This document shows, one piece after another, positions 55,291-63,860 of a stretch of DNA of 64,000 bases. Numbering within the stretch: the stretch's first letter is position 1; each line of letters starts with the position of its first letter. The stretch is from an uncultured Prevotella sp. Its GTDB lineage: Bacteria; Bacteroidota; Bacteroidia; Bacteroidales; Bacteroidaceae. The position numbers and the translations under genes are program-made. The stretch is taken from contig CALIZL010000020.1 of the NCBI GenBank assembly GCA_938028745.1, positions 75,556 to 139,555 on the forward strand, read 5' to 3'. A model generated the notes under the pieces. The model saw only the letters and a list, made by a program, of their open reading frames with translations. It made no database searches and had not been told where the DNA came from.

Positions 55291-57351
55291 ATGAAATCAA
55301 TCCACATAAACGCCCTTCTGATGATTATAACCATCATCGCCACATCGTGTGGTGCCGACGCTTACATCAAGAAGGGTGAAAAAAACTTGGCACTGGGCGA
55401 ATATTTCGATGCCGCCAATAATTTTAAACAGGCTTATACGCGAACGCCGGCCAAAGATAAAGCCGCAAGAGGGCACATATCTACCAAGCTTGCGTTGTGC
55501 TACGACAAGATGAACGCTAGCCAAAAGGCTGTGGGTGCATACCAAAATGTGCTGCGGTTTGGTCTGGCCGACGCCAACACGCACCTCCTTTTGGGCAGAC
55601 AACTGCTCAAAACGGGGGCATACAAGGCGGCAGAAACGCAATTTAAGATTGCCCTCGACTCGTTGCCAGGAAACAAATTGGCCAACGAAGGACTTATCTC
55701 TGCACAACAAGCGGCGCAAGCTAAGAGCGAAGGCTCACACTATATTGTAAAACGCATGGACGCATTTAACTCTCACAGAGCCGACTATTCGCCCATGTAC
55801 TTCGGCGACGACCACAACAAACTGTACTTCTCGTCCACCCGAAACGAGGCCAAGGGCGATGCGCTAAGCGGAATAACAGGCGCTAAACCTGCCGACATTT
55901 TTGTTTCGGAACGCGATGACAAGGGCAAATGGAGCAAGCCCGAACCCGTGCAAGGCGGACTGAATACCGAATACGATGAGGGGGCTTGTACCTTCTCGCC
56001 CGACCAACGCACGATGTACTTCACCCAATGCACCACAGACCCCAACTATCCGCGTTATGCGCAGGTGATGACTTCTGCCCGTTCGGATGCTGCTTGGGCA
56101 AAGGCCACGAAACTAGACATATCGAAAGACACGCTTTCAAGTTTCGCCCACCCTGCCGTTTCGCCCGATGGGCAATGGCTTTACTTTGTTTCGGACATGC
56201 CTGGGGGGCAAGGTGGGCAAGACTTATGGCGCATTAGGCTTACCACTAACGGCTTGGGAGAGATGGAGAACCTTGGAGAAACCATCAATACAGCCGGCAA
56301 CGAATGTTTCCCTACATTCAGACCCAACGGCGATCTTTACTTCTCGTCCGACGGACACGTTGGACTGGGTGGGCTAGACGTGTATGTGGCGCGGCAGAAT
56401 ACCGACCAACGATGGACGATAGAGCATCTAGGATTTCCCCTAAACTCGAATGGCGACGACTTCGGACTTACCTTCGAAGGCCCATACAACCGTGGATTCT
56501 TTTCCTCGAATCGTGGAGATGCGCGCGGATGGGACCATATCTACGCCTTCGAATATCCCGAAATAGTGCAGAGCATTAAAGGATGGGTGTACGAACAAGA
56601 CGGTTACGAACTGCCCGCGGCACAAGTATTTATGGTGGGAAACGACGGAACGAACCTCAAACTGAATGTGTTAGCCGATGGTTCGTTCAAACAAGTGGTG
56701 AAACCAGGCGTTGAATACGTGATGTTGGCCACCTGCAAGGGCTACCTCAACCACAAAGAAGAACTAGCGGTGAAACCTTCCGAAACCTCGCACGAATACG
56801 TCTTGCAGTTTCCCTTGGCCTCCATCACGGCTCCCGTACTCATCGATAACATCTTTTACGACCTGGATAAGTACACCCTGCGCCCTGAATCAAAGCAGGC
56901 ACTAGACGAACTTGTGAAACTTCTTAACGAGAACCCCAACGTTACTATCGAACTAAGTGCGCACTGCGATTATCGCGGAACGCCCGAATACAATAAGGTA
57001 TTGTCACAACATAGAGCCAATGCCGTGGTGCAATACCTTATCGAGGCAGGCATCTCCCCACAAAGACTCACCCCCGTTGGCTATGGTAAGGAAAAGCCTA
57101 AAACCATTAGAAAGAAACTGACTGAGCGTTATAAGTGGTTGAAAGAGGGCGATGTGCTGACCGAAGACTTTATTACCAAGCTAGACAAAGACAAGCAGGA
57201 GATATGCAACCAGCTGAACCGCAGAACAGAATTTGTGGTTCAACGCACCACCTATGGCTTGCTAGACGATAAGGGCAACTTGAAAAAACAGAAGAAAGCG
57301 CCAAAGCAATCGGAGAAAGATAAGGAGGATGTGTTCGACATCGTGGAATAA
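55291..57351 (+). CDS. PorE-like lipoprotein: TPR, PD40 propeller, carboxypeptidase-like and OmpA domains
   Basis: 686 residues. Lipoprotein signal MKSIHINALLMIITIIATSC; the lipobox Cys is followed by GADAYIKKGEKNLALGEYFD, the start of TPR-like helices (about 25-140). Then PD40/WD-like blades with repeated YFSS-type strands (about 165-405), a carboxypeptidase-regulatory-like domain (SIKGWVYEQDGYELPAAQVF), and a C-terminal OmpA domain (LSAHCDYRGTPEYNKVLSQH). This exact order is that of PorE (PG1058) of the type IX secretion system, which anchors the machine to peptidoglycan. Upstream in-frame codons precede the signal peptide and were not used. Confidence 0.8.
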   Translation: MKSIHINALLMIITIIATSCGADAYIKKGEKNLALGEYFDAANNFKQAYTRTPAKDKAARGHISTKLALCYDKMNASQKAVGAYQNVLRFGLADANTHLLLGRQLLKTGAYKAAETQFKIALDSLPGNKLANEGLISAQQAAQAKSEGSHYIVKRMDAFNSHRADYSPMYFGDDHNKLYFSSTRNEAKGDALSGITGAKPADIFVSERDDKGKWSKPEPVQGGLNTEYDEGACTFSPDQRTMYFTQCTTDPNYPRYAQVMTSARSDAAWAKATKLDISKDTLSSFAHPAVSPDGQWLYFVSDMPGGQGGQDLWRIRLTTNGLGEMENLGETINTAGNECFPTFRPNGDLYFSSDGHVGLGGLDVYVARQNTDQRWTIEHLGFPLNSNGDDFGLTFEGPYNRGFFSSNRGDARGWDHIYAFEYPEIVQSIKGWVYEQDGYELPAAQVFMVGNDGTNLKLNVLADGSFKQVVKPGVEYVMLATCKGYLNHKEELAVKPSETSHEYVLQFPLASITAPVLIDNIFYDLDKYTLRPESKQALDELVKLLNENPNVTIELSAHCDYRGTPEYNKVLSQHRANAVVQYLIEAGISPQRLTPVGYGKEKPKTIRKKLTERYKWLKEGDVLTEDFITKLDKDKQEICNQLNRRTEFVVQRTTYGLLDDKGNLKKQKKAPKQSEKDKEDVFDIVE

Positions 57352-57556
57352 ACATCCATGCGAGGGCACGTTTCGGCCATTCCACTCCACTTTCGGCAGG
57401 CTAACTCTCGTGATATGCACTCACACCAACAAACTAAATGATGAACGGAAAGCCACATAAAGTTGTTTAACAGTATGCCATTGCCTAGAGATAGGCGTAC
57501 AACCGACAACAATTATCATGGCAATCTGCATTCAATACAACACGAAATCAAATGCA

Positions 57557-58390
57557 ATGAATACAGGAAAACTACTTTTTGTACCCTCAGGCGGACTAGC
57601 CAACAGAATGCGCGCTATGGCATCGGCATGGCAGTTAGCCGCAAATACAGGGGTTAAAGTCGAGACGATATGGTTTTGCGATTGGGCACTTAATGCCCCT
57701 TTCCATTCCATTTTCGAACCTATTGATAACGTAGCGATGGTGGCAAGGGAGGCCAAAGCATGGGAACTACTTACGCTCGACCGACCTAGAAAGCGTAATT
57801 TCCGCATTCCATTGTTATATCAGAGGCTCCGTTTCGCGCAACGCATAGACGAATGGCAGGTTACACCCTTAAAAAATCAAGGATTCAACTTTAATGAATG
57901 GGCAAGAGGAAAGAACAGCTATATGAGCTGTTACCAAGATTTTGGGAACGTTCCCAATTCTGTTTATAAACATTTGTTCCATCCCGTCGGCCCTGTTCTT
58001 GATGAAATACAAAGCTATCGCGAACATTTCTCGGCGCATACCATTGGCATGCACATTAGGCGTACAGACAATAAGGAGTCGATTGAACGAAGTCCGCTTA
58101 GTTTATTTGTCGATGCTGCACGAAGAGAAATTGACCAACACAATGACACGCGCATATTTCTTGCAACCGACGATGAGACTACCAAGACGGCATTAAAGGC
58201 CGAATTTGGCAACCGCATCATCACTTCGCCCAAGCCTGCCGCACGCAATAGCATTGCAGGCATTAGGGGTGGAGTGGCCGAACTGTGGATGCTGGCCTCC
58301 ACCTCTACCATCTATGGCTCGGCAGGAAGTAGCTATTCGATTATGGCTGCTAAGATTGGAGATAACAACTTGGAAATATTAAGCAAGTGA
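57557..58390 (+). CDS. Fucosyltransferase-like protein
   Basis: 277 residues, soluble. The N terminus reads MNTGKLLFVPSGGLANRMRA, similar to the GGLGNR(L/M)R motif of GT11-type and related fucosyltransferases; the second motif TIGMHIRRTDN corresponds to the HxRRxD motif that binds GDP-fucose. The C-terminal part ends with SSTIYGSAGSSYSIMAAKIG-like text. It probably adds a deoxysugar to a surface glycan. An upstream ATG at 57518 is in frame; the later ATG abuts the conserved motif. No glycan cluster surrounds it. Confidence 0.65.
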   Translation: MNTGKLLFVPSGGLANRMRAMASAWQLAANTGVKVETIWFCDWALNAPFHSIFEPIDNVAMVAREAKAWELLTLDRPRKRNFRIPLLYQRLRFAQRIDEWQVTPLKNQGFNFNEWARGKNSYMSCYQDFGNVPNSVYKHLFHPVGPVLDEIQSYREHFSAHTIGMHIRRTDNKESIERSPLSLFVDAARREIDQHNDTRIFLATDDETTKTALKAEFGNRIITSPKPAARNSIAGIRGGVAELWMLASTSTIYGSAGSSYSIMAAKIGDNNLEILSK

Positions 58391-58404
58391 AGAAAGGAGA
58401 TTGG

Positions 58405-58550
58405 TTGACAAGTCAACAAGAAGACAAGTTAACCTGTTGACGAGATACAGGTTAACCAGTTGACCAGTGAACCTAGGATAAGTTTATGAGTTGACAGGTA
58501 AACGAACTAACAAGCAAACAAGCTGACGAGTCGGCAAGAAACGAGTTAAC
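58405..58550 (+). repeat. Degenerate minisatellite, 8-bp period (array 5)
   Basis: Octamers such as TTGACAAG, TCAACAAG, AAGACAAG, TTAACCTG, TTGACGAG, then TAACCAGT, TGACCAGT and AACAAGCA, AACAAGCT, GACGAGTC. Same period as the other arrays but with an ACnAG core. It fills the gap between convergent genes. Confidence 0.7.
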
Positions 58551-58601
58551 CTTTTCCTTTGCCTTCCCGTTAGCCTGCAAACCTGCTTATACTTCTTTAT
58601 C

Positions 58602-60869
58602 TTAACCCAACAACAGCTTGCTCACCTCGGCGGTGTTCAGCGCCCATTGGTAGTTGTAACGTTCATCGGCATCGCTTTCGTTGCCAACCAGCGTCATCCC
58701 TTGTGCCTCGGCCCTTATTTCCAGCAGTTCGCCAACCGTTGTTTTCTCTTCCAATCGTTTGAGAAGAGCCTCAACACTAGTTGTATCAACGCCTAAAATG
58801 GTTTGTGAAGTATATGGCATCTCCAGCCAAACTATCTCTCTTTGCTCCACTTTAAGCACGCCAAAAACAAGTCCCTTAGACAAATTGGACTCGTCAACAC
58901 GCACCACATGTTGAACGCACGACGGGTCGTAGGCCACACCATCCTTATCAGAAACGGTCATGGGATAGGCAGAATTCATCCAACCAACCATTAAATTGGG
59001 CGATAGTGCACCGCAAGAGTAGGCATTGCAACTAAATGTTACGTATCGCGCACCAGCCTTTTCCAATTCGTTTAAGTTCAATTCGATGTACTCGGCCGTA
59101 CCAACCTGCTCTGGAATATTTCGTATATCGCCCGAATGCTTTGCACCTGGGCAAGATAGATTGAAATAAGAGCAGAATTTTGATTCACCATTTTCAAGGG
59201 CTATACCAGCACTTAGGTCCATGTCTAGGTGTTGGGCATGCAACCCATTGCCCCATTGCATGAACAGCCTAACGGCATTGCCTTCTACCTTAAATCGCGT
59301 TCCTTGCAACGCACATGCCCTGTCTTGAATGCTATTCGACCTATCGCCCACGCCGATTGGCACCTGATAAAGTCGTGGGTCAATATAAATGGTACCACCT
59401 GCACAGTGCGCCTGTTGCGCATATCGGCTTTTCATAGCTCGCTTGTACATCGCATTTACGTCTGCAATCATTTGTTTCAGCTGTGCATCATCGAAAGAAA
59501 CAAGCAACGGATGAGGGTCAAGATTGTGCATCACACCCGTTATGGGACGTGCCAAACGCATGCGCTTTGGGTCGAAATAGGCCTTAGCCCCATTGTTTAA
59601 CGAAAGCAACAGACGCGCAGGCAGCTGATGAACAATGCCTTCGAAGGCCGCAAGTGTTGCCTGCGAATGAAAGTTAAGCATGGTTGAGAACAGACTACGA
59701 GCAAACAAGCCAGGGCGTTGGGACAATAACGAGAGGGTTAGTTGGGCATCGTTAGCCCTTCGTGCCTTGTCTAGCGTACCTAGCCAAGGGGTGTAAGTTT
59801 GGCAATAAAACACGTCTAACAATGCGGCAAGTCGTTCGAACCCTTTCTTACGCGCATATTCAGCCAGCCGCAATGCCCTAATCATACGCACCCACATTCC
59901 CCTTTTGGCGTGCATTGCCTCTGCCGACTTCTCGCTAGATAGGGGAATGGCATTCATCCACGTGGCCACAAGTCGGCAATAAGCCCTGTCGTATTTCAGT
60001 TTTAGTCGCTCGCGCATAGCCTCTCCCGCTTCACTAGCCTTGTTTTCTTGTGCGGCCATGTGCCAATGAAGACCTCTGGCGTTGGCAATGAGCGTTCGAG
60101 GTTCAATAATTCGTGCGCATCCATTTTTCTCGTACCATAGAAACCGCAGTATATCGGCAGGCGTTTCAAAAAGCCTTGTTGCCTGTTCGCCTTTTCCTGC
60201 CGCCACCAATGCCTTAATGGCAATCATCGCCGTCTCTTTCATGGCAATGTTTACATCGCTAGGCAAATCGAACAACATGAGCAGTTGCGCCACCGATTGC
60301 GCTTGTGTGGCGTCTAACGGCGTGGGCGAAGTAAGCAAGTTGCGAAGTTCGCGCTCCAAGTCAACGCGTGTAAAGAGGTGCAGGGGCTTTAGTTTCTTTC
60401 CCTGTCCCTCGTAAACGAATGTTGAAGTAACAAATGGTGTGCCGCAATATGGGCAACCGTTGTATCGTTCAAGTGGGAAAGTGCCGTAGGGAATGAAGTG
60501 TCCGCAAGGCAAGGTTGTGCCTTCCAGTTGAAGTTTCCCCTTAAACCTGTTGGCCACATAGGTGATAAAATGGTCGATAAGCCTTTCTTTTGTTGGCGTA
60601 CCCCATCCTTTTACCAAGGAAGCCCAATTCTGTTTCAGGCGCAACACATCAGCCATCACTACATAAACATCCTCGATTTGTTTGTCAGATGCCCAATAAA
60701 ACGCCTGCAACAAATCTTGTTCTACGCCATACCCAAACTTGCTAAGGCGCGAAACCAAGGTCAACGCAACCACAGTTGGTTCGTGGGGTTGCTTTATCTG
60801 TTGGCTATCAATATCTATAAACAGGGCTTGGTAGCGCAAAGCCACTTTGTTTGCTATGATGTTGTCCAT
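58602..60869 (-). CDS. RING-like / TerD-like domain protein (MXAN_6230/SCO0854-type)
   Basis: 755 residues, soluble. A RING-like zinc knuckle lies at 121-146: Cys122-x-His124 and Cys139-x2-Cys142 in the stretches PCGHFIPYGTF and GCPYCGTPF. The long middle is helical (about 180-500). The C-terminal third is TerD-like: QHLDMDLSAGIALENGESKF, IELNLNELEKAGARYVTFSC and KGLVFGVLKVEQREIVWLEM. RING plus TerD-type C terminus matches a little-studied family named after MXAN_6230 and SCO0854. TerD domains bind calcium and belong to stress-response modules. rtcB lies upstream on the same strand, 439 bp away. Confidence 0.65.
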   Translation of the reverse strand: MDNIIANKVALRYQALFIDIDSQQIKQPHEPTVVALTLVSRLSKFGYGVEQDLLQAFYWASDKQIEDVYVVMADVLRLKQNWASLVKGWGTPTKERLIDHFITYVANRFKGKLQLEGTTLPCGHFIPYGTFPLERYNGCPYCGTPFVTSTFVYEGQGKKLKPLHLFTRVDLERELRNLLTSPTPLDATQAQSVAQLLMLFDLPSDVNIAMKETAMIAIKALVAAGKGEQATRLFETPADILRFLWYEKNGCARIIEPRTLIANARGLHWHMAAQENKASEAGEAMRERLKLKYDRAYCRLVATWMNAIPLSSEKSAEAMHAKRGMWVRMIRALRLAEYARKKGFERLAALLDVFYCQTYTPWLGTLDKARRANDAQLTLSLLSQRPGLFARSLFSTMLNFHSQATLAAFEGIVHQLPARLLLSLNNGAKAYFDPKRMRLARPITGVMHNLDPHPLLVSFDDAQLKQMIADVNAMYKRAMKSRYAQQAHCAGGTIYIDPRLYQVPIGVGDRSNSIQDRACALQGTRFKVEGNAVRLFMQWGNGLHAQHLDMDLSAGIALENGESKFCSYFNLSCPGAKHSGDIRNIPEQVGTAEYIELNLNELEKAGARYVTFSCNAYSCGALSPNLMVGWMNSAYPMTVSDKDGVAYDPSCVQHVVRVDESNLSKGLVFGVLKVEQREIVWLEMPYTSQTILGVDTTSVEALLKRLEEKTTVGELLEIRAEAQGMTLVGNESDADERYNYQWALNTAEVSKLLLG

Positions 60870-61102
60870 GTTGTGGGAATTGTTGATGCTGGTTGTTTTC
60901 CAAGCAGTTAAAATATGGGCGAGGTGTTATTGCTCGCCATTGGCTTTATAATCTAGAAATAAAGACGTAGCGTTTTATCGCTGTTTAGTTCCTAATTGTA
61001 TGACGTTCCCCCGCATACGACTCAGCGTACGAGCTATAAACTTAGGAGGATGTTTGAGGATTATAACTTATCAACTCACAGACTAACGAAATCGCCACCT
61101 AA
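60870..61102. other. Intergenic region upstream of the RING/TerD gene
   Basis: Holds a short octamer stretch at 61066-61096 (AACTTATC, AACTCACA, GACTAACG) and the dyad-like CATACGAC...GTACGAGC near 61014-61034. No consensus -7 element was found for the RING/TerD gene. No coding frame. Confidence 0.4.
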
Positions 61103-61183
61103 ATAAAAAAGGGGGTAAGAGGGCGGTAATTGCTGGTCTAAAATCCCTTAGATGTTGAAGTAAGACCAACTTGACCGTCCCTC
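61103..61183 (-). terminator. Structured element after rtcB, probable terminator
   Basis: GAGGGCGGT (61119-61127) pairs with ACCG-t-CCCTC (61174-61183, one bulge), and GGTCT with AGACC inside (61135-61139 with 61163-61167). On the minus strand the stem is followed by TTACCCCCTTTTTTATT, so it probably terminates the rtcB transcript about 125 bp after the stop. The branched 65-nt fold could also be a small RNA. Confidence 0.55.
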
Positions 61184-61308
61184 CTTTTCCCTTTACAGTA
61201 TGCGCCAAGCTGCGCGTTAGGGTGTGTTAGCGATAAACACATGTCTTTATATAAAGGAGCACTACGCTTTATCACCCGTTGCGCAGTCTTGTTCATTGCC
61301 TAGCCACC

Positions 61309-62481
61309 TTAACCCTTAATCACCGCAATGGGTAACAGTTTGGTTTTCACCTTAATCAGGTCTGTTTGGTTGGCAATAACCTCTTCGATGTCTTTGTATG
61401 CGCCTGTTGCCTCTTGCATATCGTCTTGCGAACGTATGGCATGAACAATGCCTTTGGCCTCAAGCAGTGCCACTTCGGCCTGCATATCCAGTGATGCTAT
61501 GGCGGCCGTTCTACTTAAAACACGACCCGCACCATGCGAACAGGAATTGAACGAGGCTGCATTGCCAAGCCCCTCCACGATATACGATGCCGTGCCTTGC
61601 GAGCCTGGGATGATGCCCACCATGCCTTCGCGAGCCAAAGTAGCACCTTTGCGATGTACAATAACGTTCTTACCATAGTGGTTTTCCCATGCGGCATAGT
61701 TGTGTGCAATGTTTATCATCGGCTCGAACGCAATGCCGGGCAGTGCTTCTGCAAGCACCTCTTGCACCCTTTGCATCATCAGGCTTCTATTGCATAACGC
61801 AAAATCTATACAATATTGCATTTCTGCCCAATAATTTTTAAACTCTGTCGAACCAACGGGTAAGAAAGGCAAGTGCAATTTCTCGTCTACCACCGTGTGC
61901 CAACGGGCGTTAAGTTGCTGAGCTTGTTTGTTATAATGTTCACAAACCAGTTTACCAAGGTTTCGCGAACCCGAATGCAACATCACCCAAAGGTTTCCTT
62001 CCTCGTCTTTTTGCAGTTCTATAAAGTGGTTTCCTCCGCCAAGCGTACCCACTTCGTAAACAATGGCCGCTTGCCTACGTTTCACCACCTCCATGCGGGC
62101 TATCTCATGCCCCTCGGGTAAGTAACATTCGGGTTGGGGTTCCGTATGGTGCACCATGCCTAAGGGTATGCGTTGCCTAATGCCGCTCATTATTTTCTTC
62201 CTCAAAACATCTTGCGATATGTCGGTCACCTTATAGTTCGACTTCACTGCGCACATGCCGCAACCAATGTCTACGCCCACGGCATTGGGTATAACTACAT
62301 CTTTACAAGCCAGCACACCGCCAATGGGCATACCCATTCCTGCATGCACGTCGGGCATAATGGCAAGGTGGTGAAACAAGAAGGGCAACGTGGTAAGGTT
62401 CTCAATCTGTTGCATAGCCTTAGCATCTACACTGCTAGCCCATATCATCACAGGCCTGTTGTTTATTATTTTTGTTTCCAT
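61309..62481 (-). CDS. rtcB: RtcB-type RNA-splicing ligase
   Basis: 390 residues. GTP-dependent ligase that joins 2',3'-cyclic phosphate (or 3'-phosphate) and 5'-OH RNA ends. Metal and active-site motifs: MPDVHAGMGMPIGG, GVDIGCGM (Asp71, Cys74), GTLGGGNHFIEL, HSGSRNLG, and the guanylylated histidine His316 in SCSHGAGRVLSR. The C terminus ends KLLPIAVIKG, as in homologues. Divergent from the WYL regulator at 62829, with paired dyads between them. No rtcA is in the window. Confidence 0.95.
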   Translation of the reverse strand: METKIINNRPVMIWASSVDAKAMQQIENLTTLPFLFHHLAIMPDVHAGMGMPIGGVLACKDVVIPNAVGVDIGCGMCAVKSNYKVTDISQDVLRKKIMSGIRQRIPLGMVHHTEPQPECYLPEGHEIARMEVVKRRQAAIVYEVGTLGGGNHFIELQKDEEGNLWVMLHSGSRNLGKLVCEHYNKQAQQLNARWHTVVDEKLHLPFLPVGSTEFKNYWAEMQYCIDFALCNRSLMMQRVQEVLAEALPGIAFEPMINIAHNYAAWENHYGKNVIVHRKGATLAREGMVGIIPGSQGTASYIVEGLGNAASFNSCSHGAGRVLSRTAAIASLDMQAEVALLEAKGIVHAIRSQDDMQEATGAYKDIEEVIANQTDLIKVKTKLLPIAVIKG

Positions 62482-62559
62482 TGCTATATGTATTTAATGT
62501 GTTATGTTGTCGATATGTTGCTTTTTAGAGGTTGGTTGGTTGCCTTCCCTTTTCGTTTG

Positions 62560-62567
62560 CAAAGTTC
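62560..62567 (-). promoter_or_regulatory. -7-like element of rtcB
   Basis: Minus strand GAACTTTG, one mismatch from TAnnTTTG. No TTG at -33; the dyad at 62577-62595 is centred 19 bp upstream of this element instead. It lies 79 bp from the rtcB start. Confidence 0.5.
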
Positions 62568-62576
62568 GTTTAAGGC

Positions 62577-62595
62577 TACGCAGTGTTTTTGCGTA
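62577..62595. promoter_or_regulatory. Operator candidate 1: TACGCA-N7-TGCGTA
   Basis: Perfect 6-bp inverted repeat with a 7-bp spacer (GTGTTTT), centre 62586. It covers the -33 region for rtcB. The same architecture recurs at 62646-62664, 69 bp away. Confidence 0.75.
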
Positions 62596-62645
62596 ATGAG
62601 AAAAAACTTGCATTTAAACCCCATTTTTTTCAATTTTATCACCTC

Positions 62646-62664
62646 TACGCAAATAGGTTGCGTA
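62646..62664. promoter_or_regulatory. Operator candidate 2: TACGCA-N7-TGCGTA
   Basis: Perfect inverted repeat, spacer AATAGGT, extended by one more pair (C/G) outside; centre 62655. It covers the -33 region for the WYL gene, 19 bp upstream of the -7 element at 62674. Confidence 0.75.
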
Positions 62665-62673
62665 GAAACTTGC

Positions 62674-62681
62674 TATCTTTG
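62674..62681 (+). promoter_or_regulatory. -7 element of the WYL regulator gene
   Basis: TATCTTTG, full consensus, no -33 TTG. It predicts a leader of about 140 nt that contains the two 20-bp direct repeats. Confidence 0.6.
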
Positions 62682-62695
62682 TGATGTTTTAGTAC

Positions 62696-62803
62696 AGCGA
62701 ACGGCCTTCGCCATAACACTACCGCCCTTACAGAAACCACCAATTTGGCATACTAAATGGTAGTATATCCATCACATGGAACAAGCGAACGGCCTTCGCC
62801 ATA
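62696..62803 (+). repeat. Two 20-bp direct repeats in the WYL gene leader
   Basis: AGCGAACGGCCTTCGCCATA occurs at 62696-62715 and again at 62784-62803, identical. Each contains the small hairpin GCGAA-CGGCC-TTCGC. The second lies 25 bp before the start codon. Between them, ATACT...AGTAT can pair (62750-62766). Confidence 0.8.
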
Positions 62804-62828
62804 CACTTAATTTAATATATATATAACG

Positions 62829-63860
62829 ATGCCAGCCAATAAGAATGCACTGATAAGGTATAAAACCATTGACAACTGCCTGCGCAACCGTTACAGGCGA
62901 TGGACGCTCGACGACTTGGTAGACGCATGCAGCGATGCCCTTTACGACTTGGAGGGAATACGCAAAGGCGTATCGGTAAGAACGGTTCAGGCCGACTTGC
63001 AGATGATGCGTTCGGACAAATTAGGCTATAACGCGCCCATCGAAGTGTACGAACACAAGTTCTATCGCTATGCCGACGCCACGTTTAGCATCAACAACAT
63101 GCCCCTATCGCAAAACGATTACGAGGTGATGCAAGAGGCTGTGGACCTGCTTAGGCAGCTTGAAGACTTTGAGCAGTTTACCGAAATGAGCGATGTTGTG
63201 AATCGGCTGCAAGACCATTTGGCCATTGCTCGCAATCATCGCAAACCCATTGTGCATTTCGACAAGGTGCCTAACCTGAAAGGTTTGCGCCTGCTTAACC
63301 CCTTATACAACTACATTGCGCATCGACAGACTTTGCGCATCAGCTACCAATCGTTCTCGGCCAAAGAGCCTATAACGCTGGTTTTGTGTCCGCATTTGTT
63401 GAAAGAGTTTCGCAATCGTTGGTTCCTCTTCGGTTCTACTGCGGACGACATGGTGCTGTTTAACCTGCCCTTAGACCGCATAGTGAAGGTGGAAACGGCC
63501 GACGAGCCTTATCGCGACAACCCCAATTTTGATGCAGAGCACTTTTTCGACGACGTTATCGGAGTGAGTAAGAATGTGGGAGACAAACCCAGAACTGTGA
63601 TGTTCTGGGCGGACGATGAGCAAGCAGGGTATATTTCCACCAAGCCGCTGCACCCTTCGCAACAAGTTGAGGACGAGCATCCGGAACAAGGAGGTTGCGT
63701 TTTCAGCATAAAGGTGGTGTTAAACTTCGAGCTTTACTCGGTGCTGATGAGTTATGGACCTGGCATCAAGGTGCTTTCGCCACAAAAGGTGGTTCGCCGT
63801 ATGCACAACATGACAGGTAAAGCGCATTGGCTTTATAAGGAAGAAAAGGTGAAAAGGTGA
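62829..63860 (+). CDS. WYL-domain transcriptional regulator
   Basis: 343 residues. N-terminal helix-turn-helix (about 10-65: RRWTLDDLVDACSDALYDLE, then GVSVRTVQADLQMMRSD), WYL domain (about 165-240) with the signature variant NRWFLFG at 196-202, and a WCX-like C-terminal domain (about 265-335: PRTVMFWADDEQAGYISTKP, KVVLNFELYSVLMSYGPGIK). WYL domains sense nucleic-acid-related ligands and often control RNA- or DNA-damage and defence genes. It faces away from rtcB across a region with two matching dyads, so it probably controls both. Its last codons and TGA lie in the repeat that follows. Confidence 0.9.
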   Translation: MPANKNALIRYKTIDNCLRNRYRRWTLDDLVDACSDALYDLEGIRKGVSVRTVQADLQMMRSDKLGYNAPIEVYEHKFYRYADATFSINNMPLSQNDYEVMQEAVDLLRQLEDFEQFTEMSDVVNRLQDHLAIARNHRKPIVHFDKVPNLKGLRLLNPLYNYIAHRQTLRISYQSFSAKEPITLVLCPHLLKEFRNRWFLFGSTADDMVLFNLPLDRIVKVETADEPYRDNPNFDAEHFFDDVIGVSKNVGDKPRTVMFWADDEQAGYISTKPLHPSQQVEDEHPEQGGCVFSIKVVLNFELYSVLMSYGPGIKVLSPQKVVRRMHNMTGKAHWLYKEEKVKR

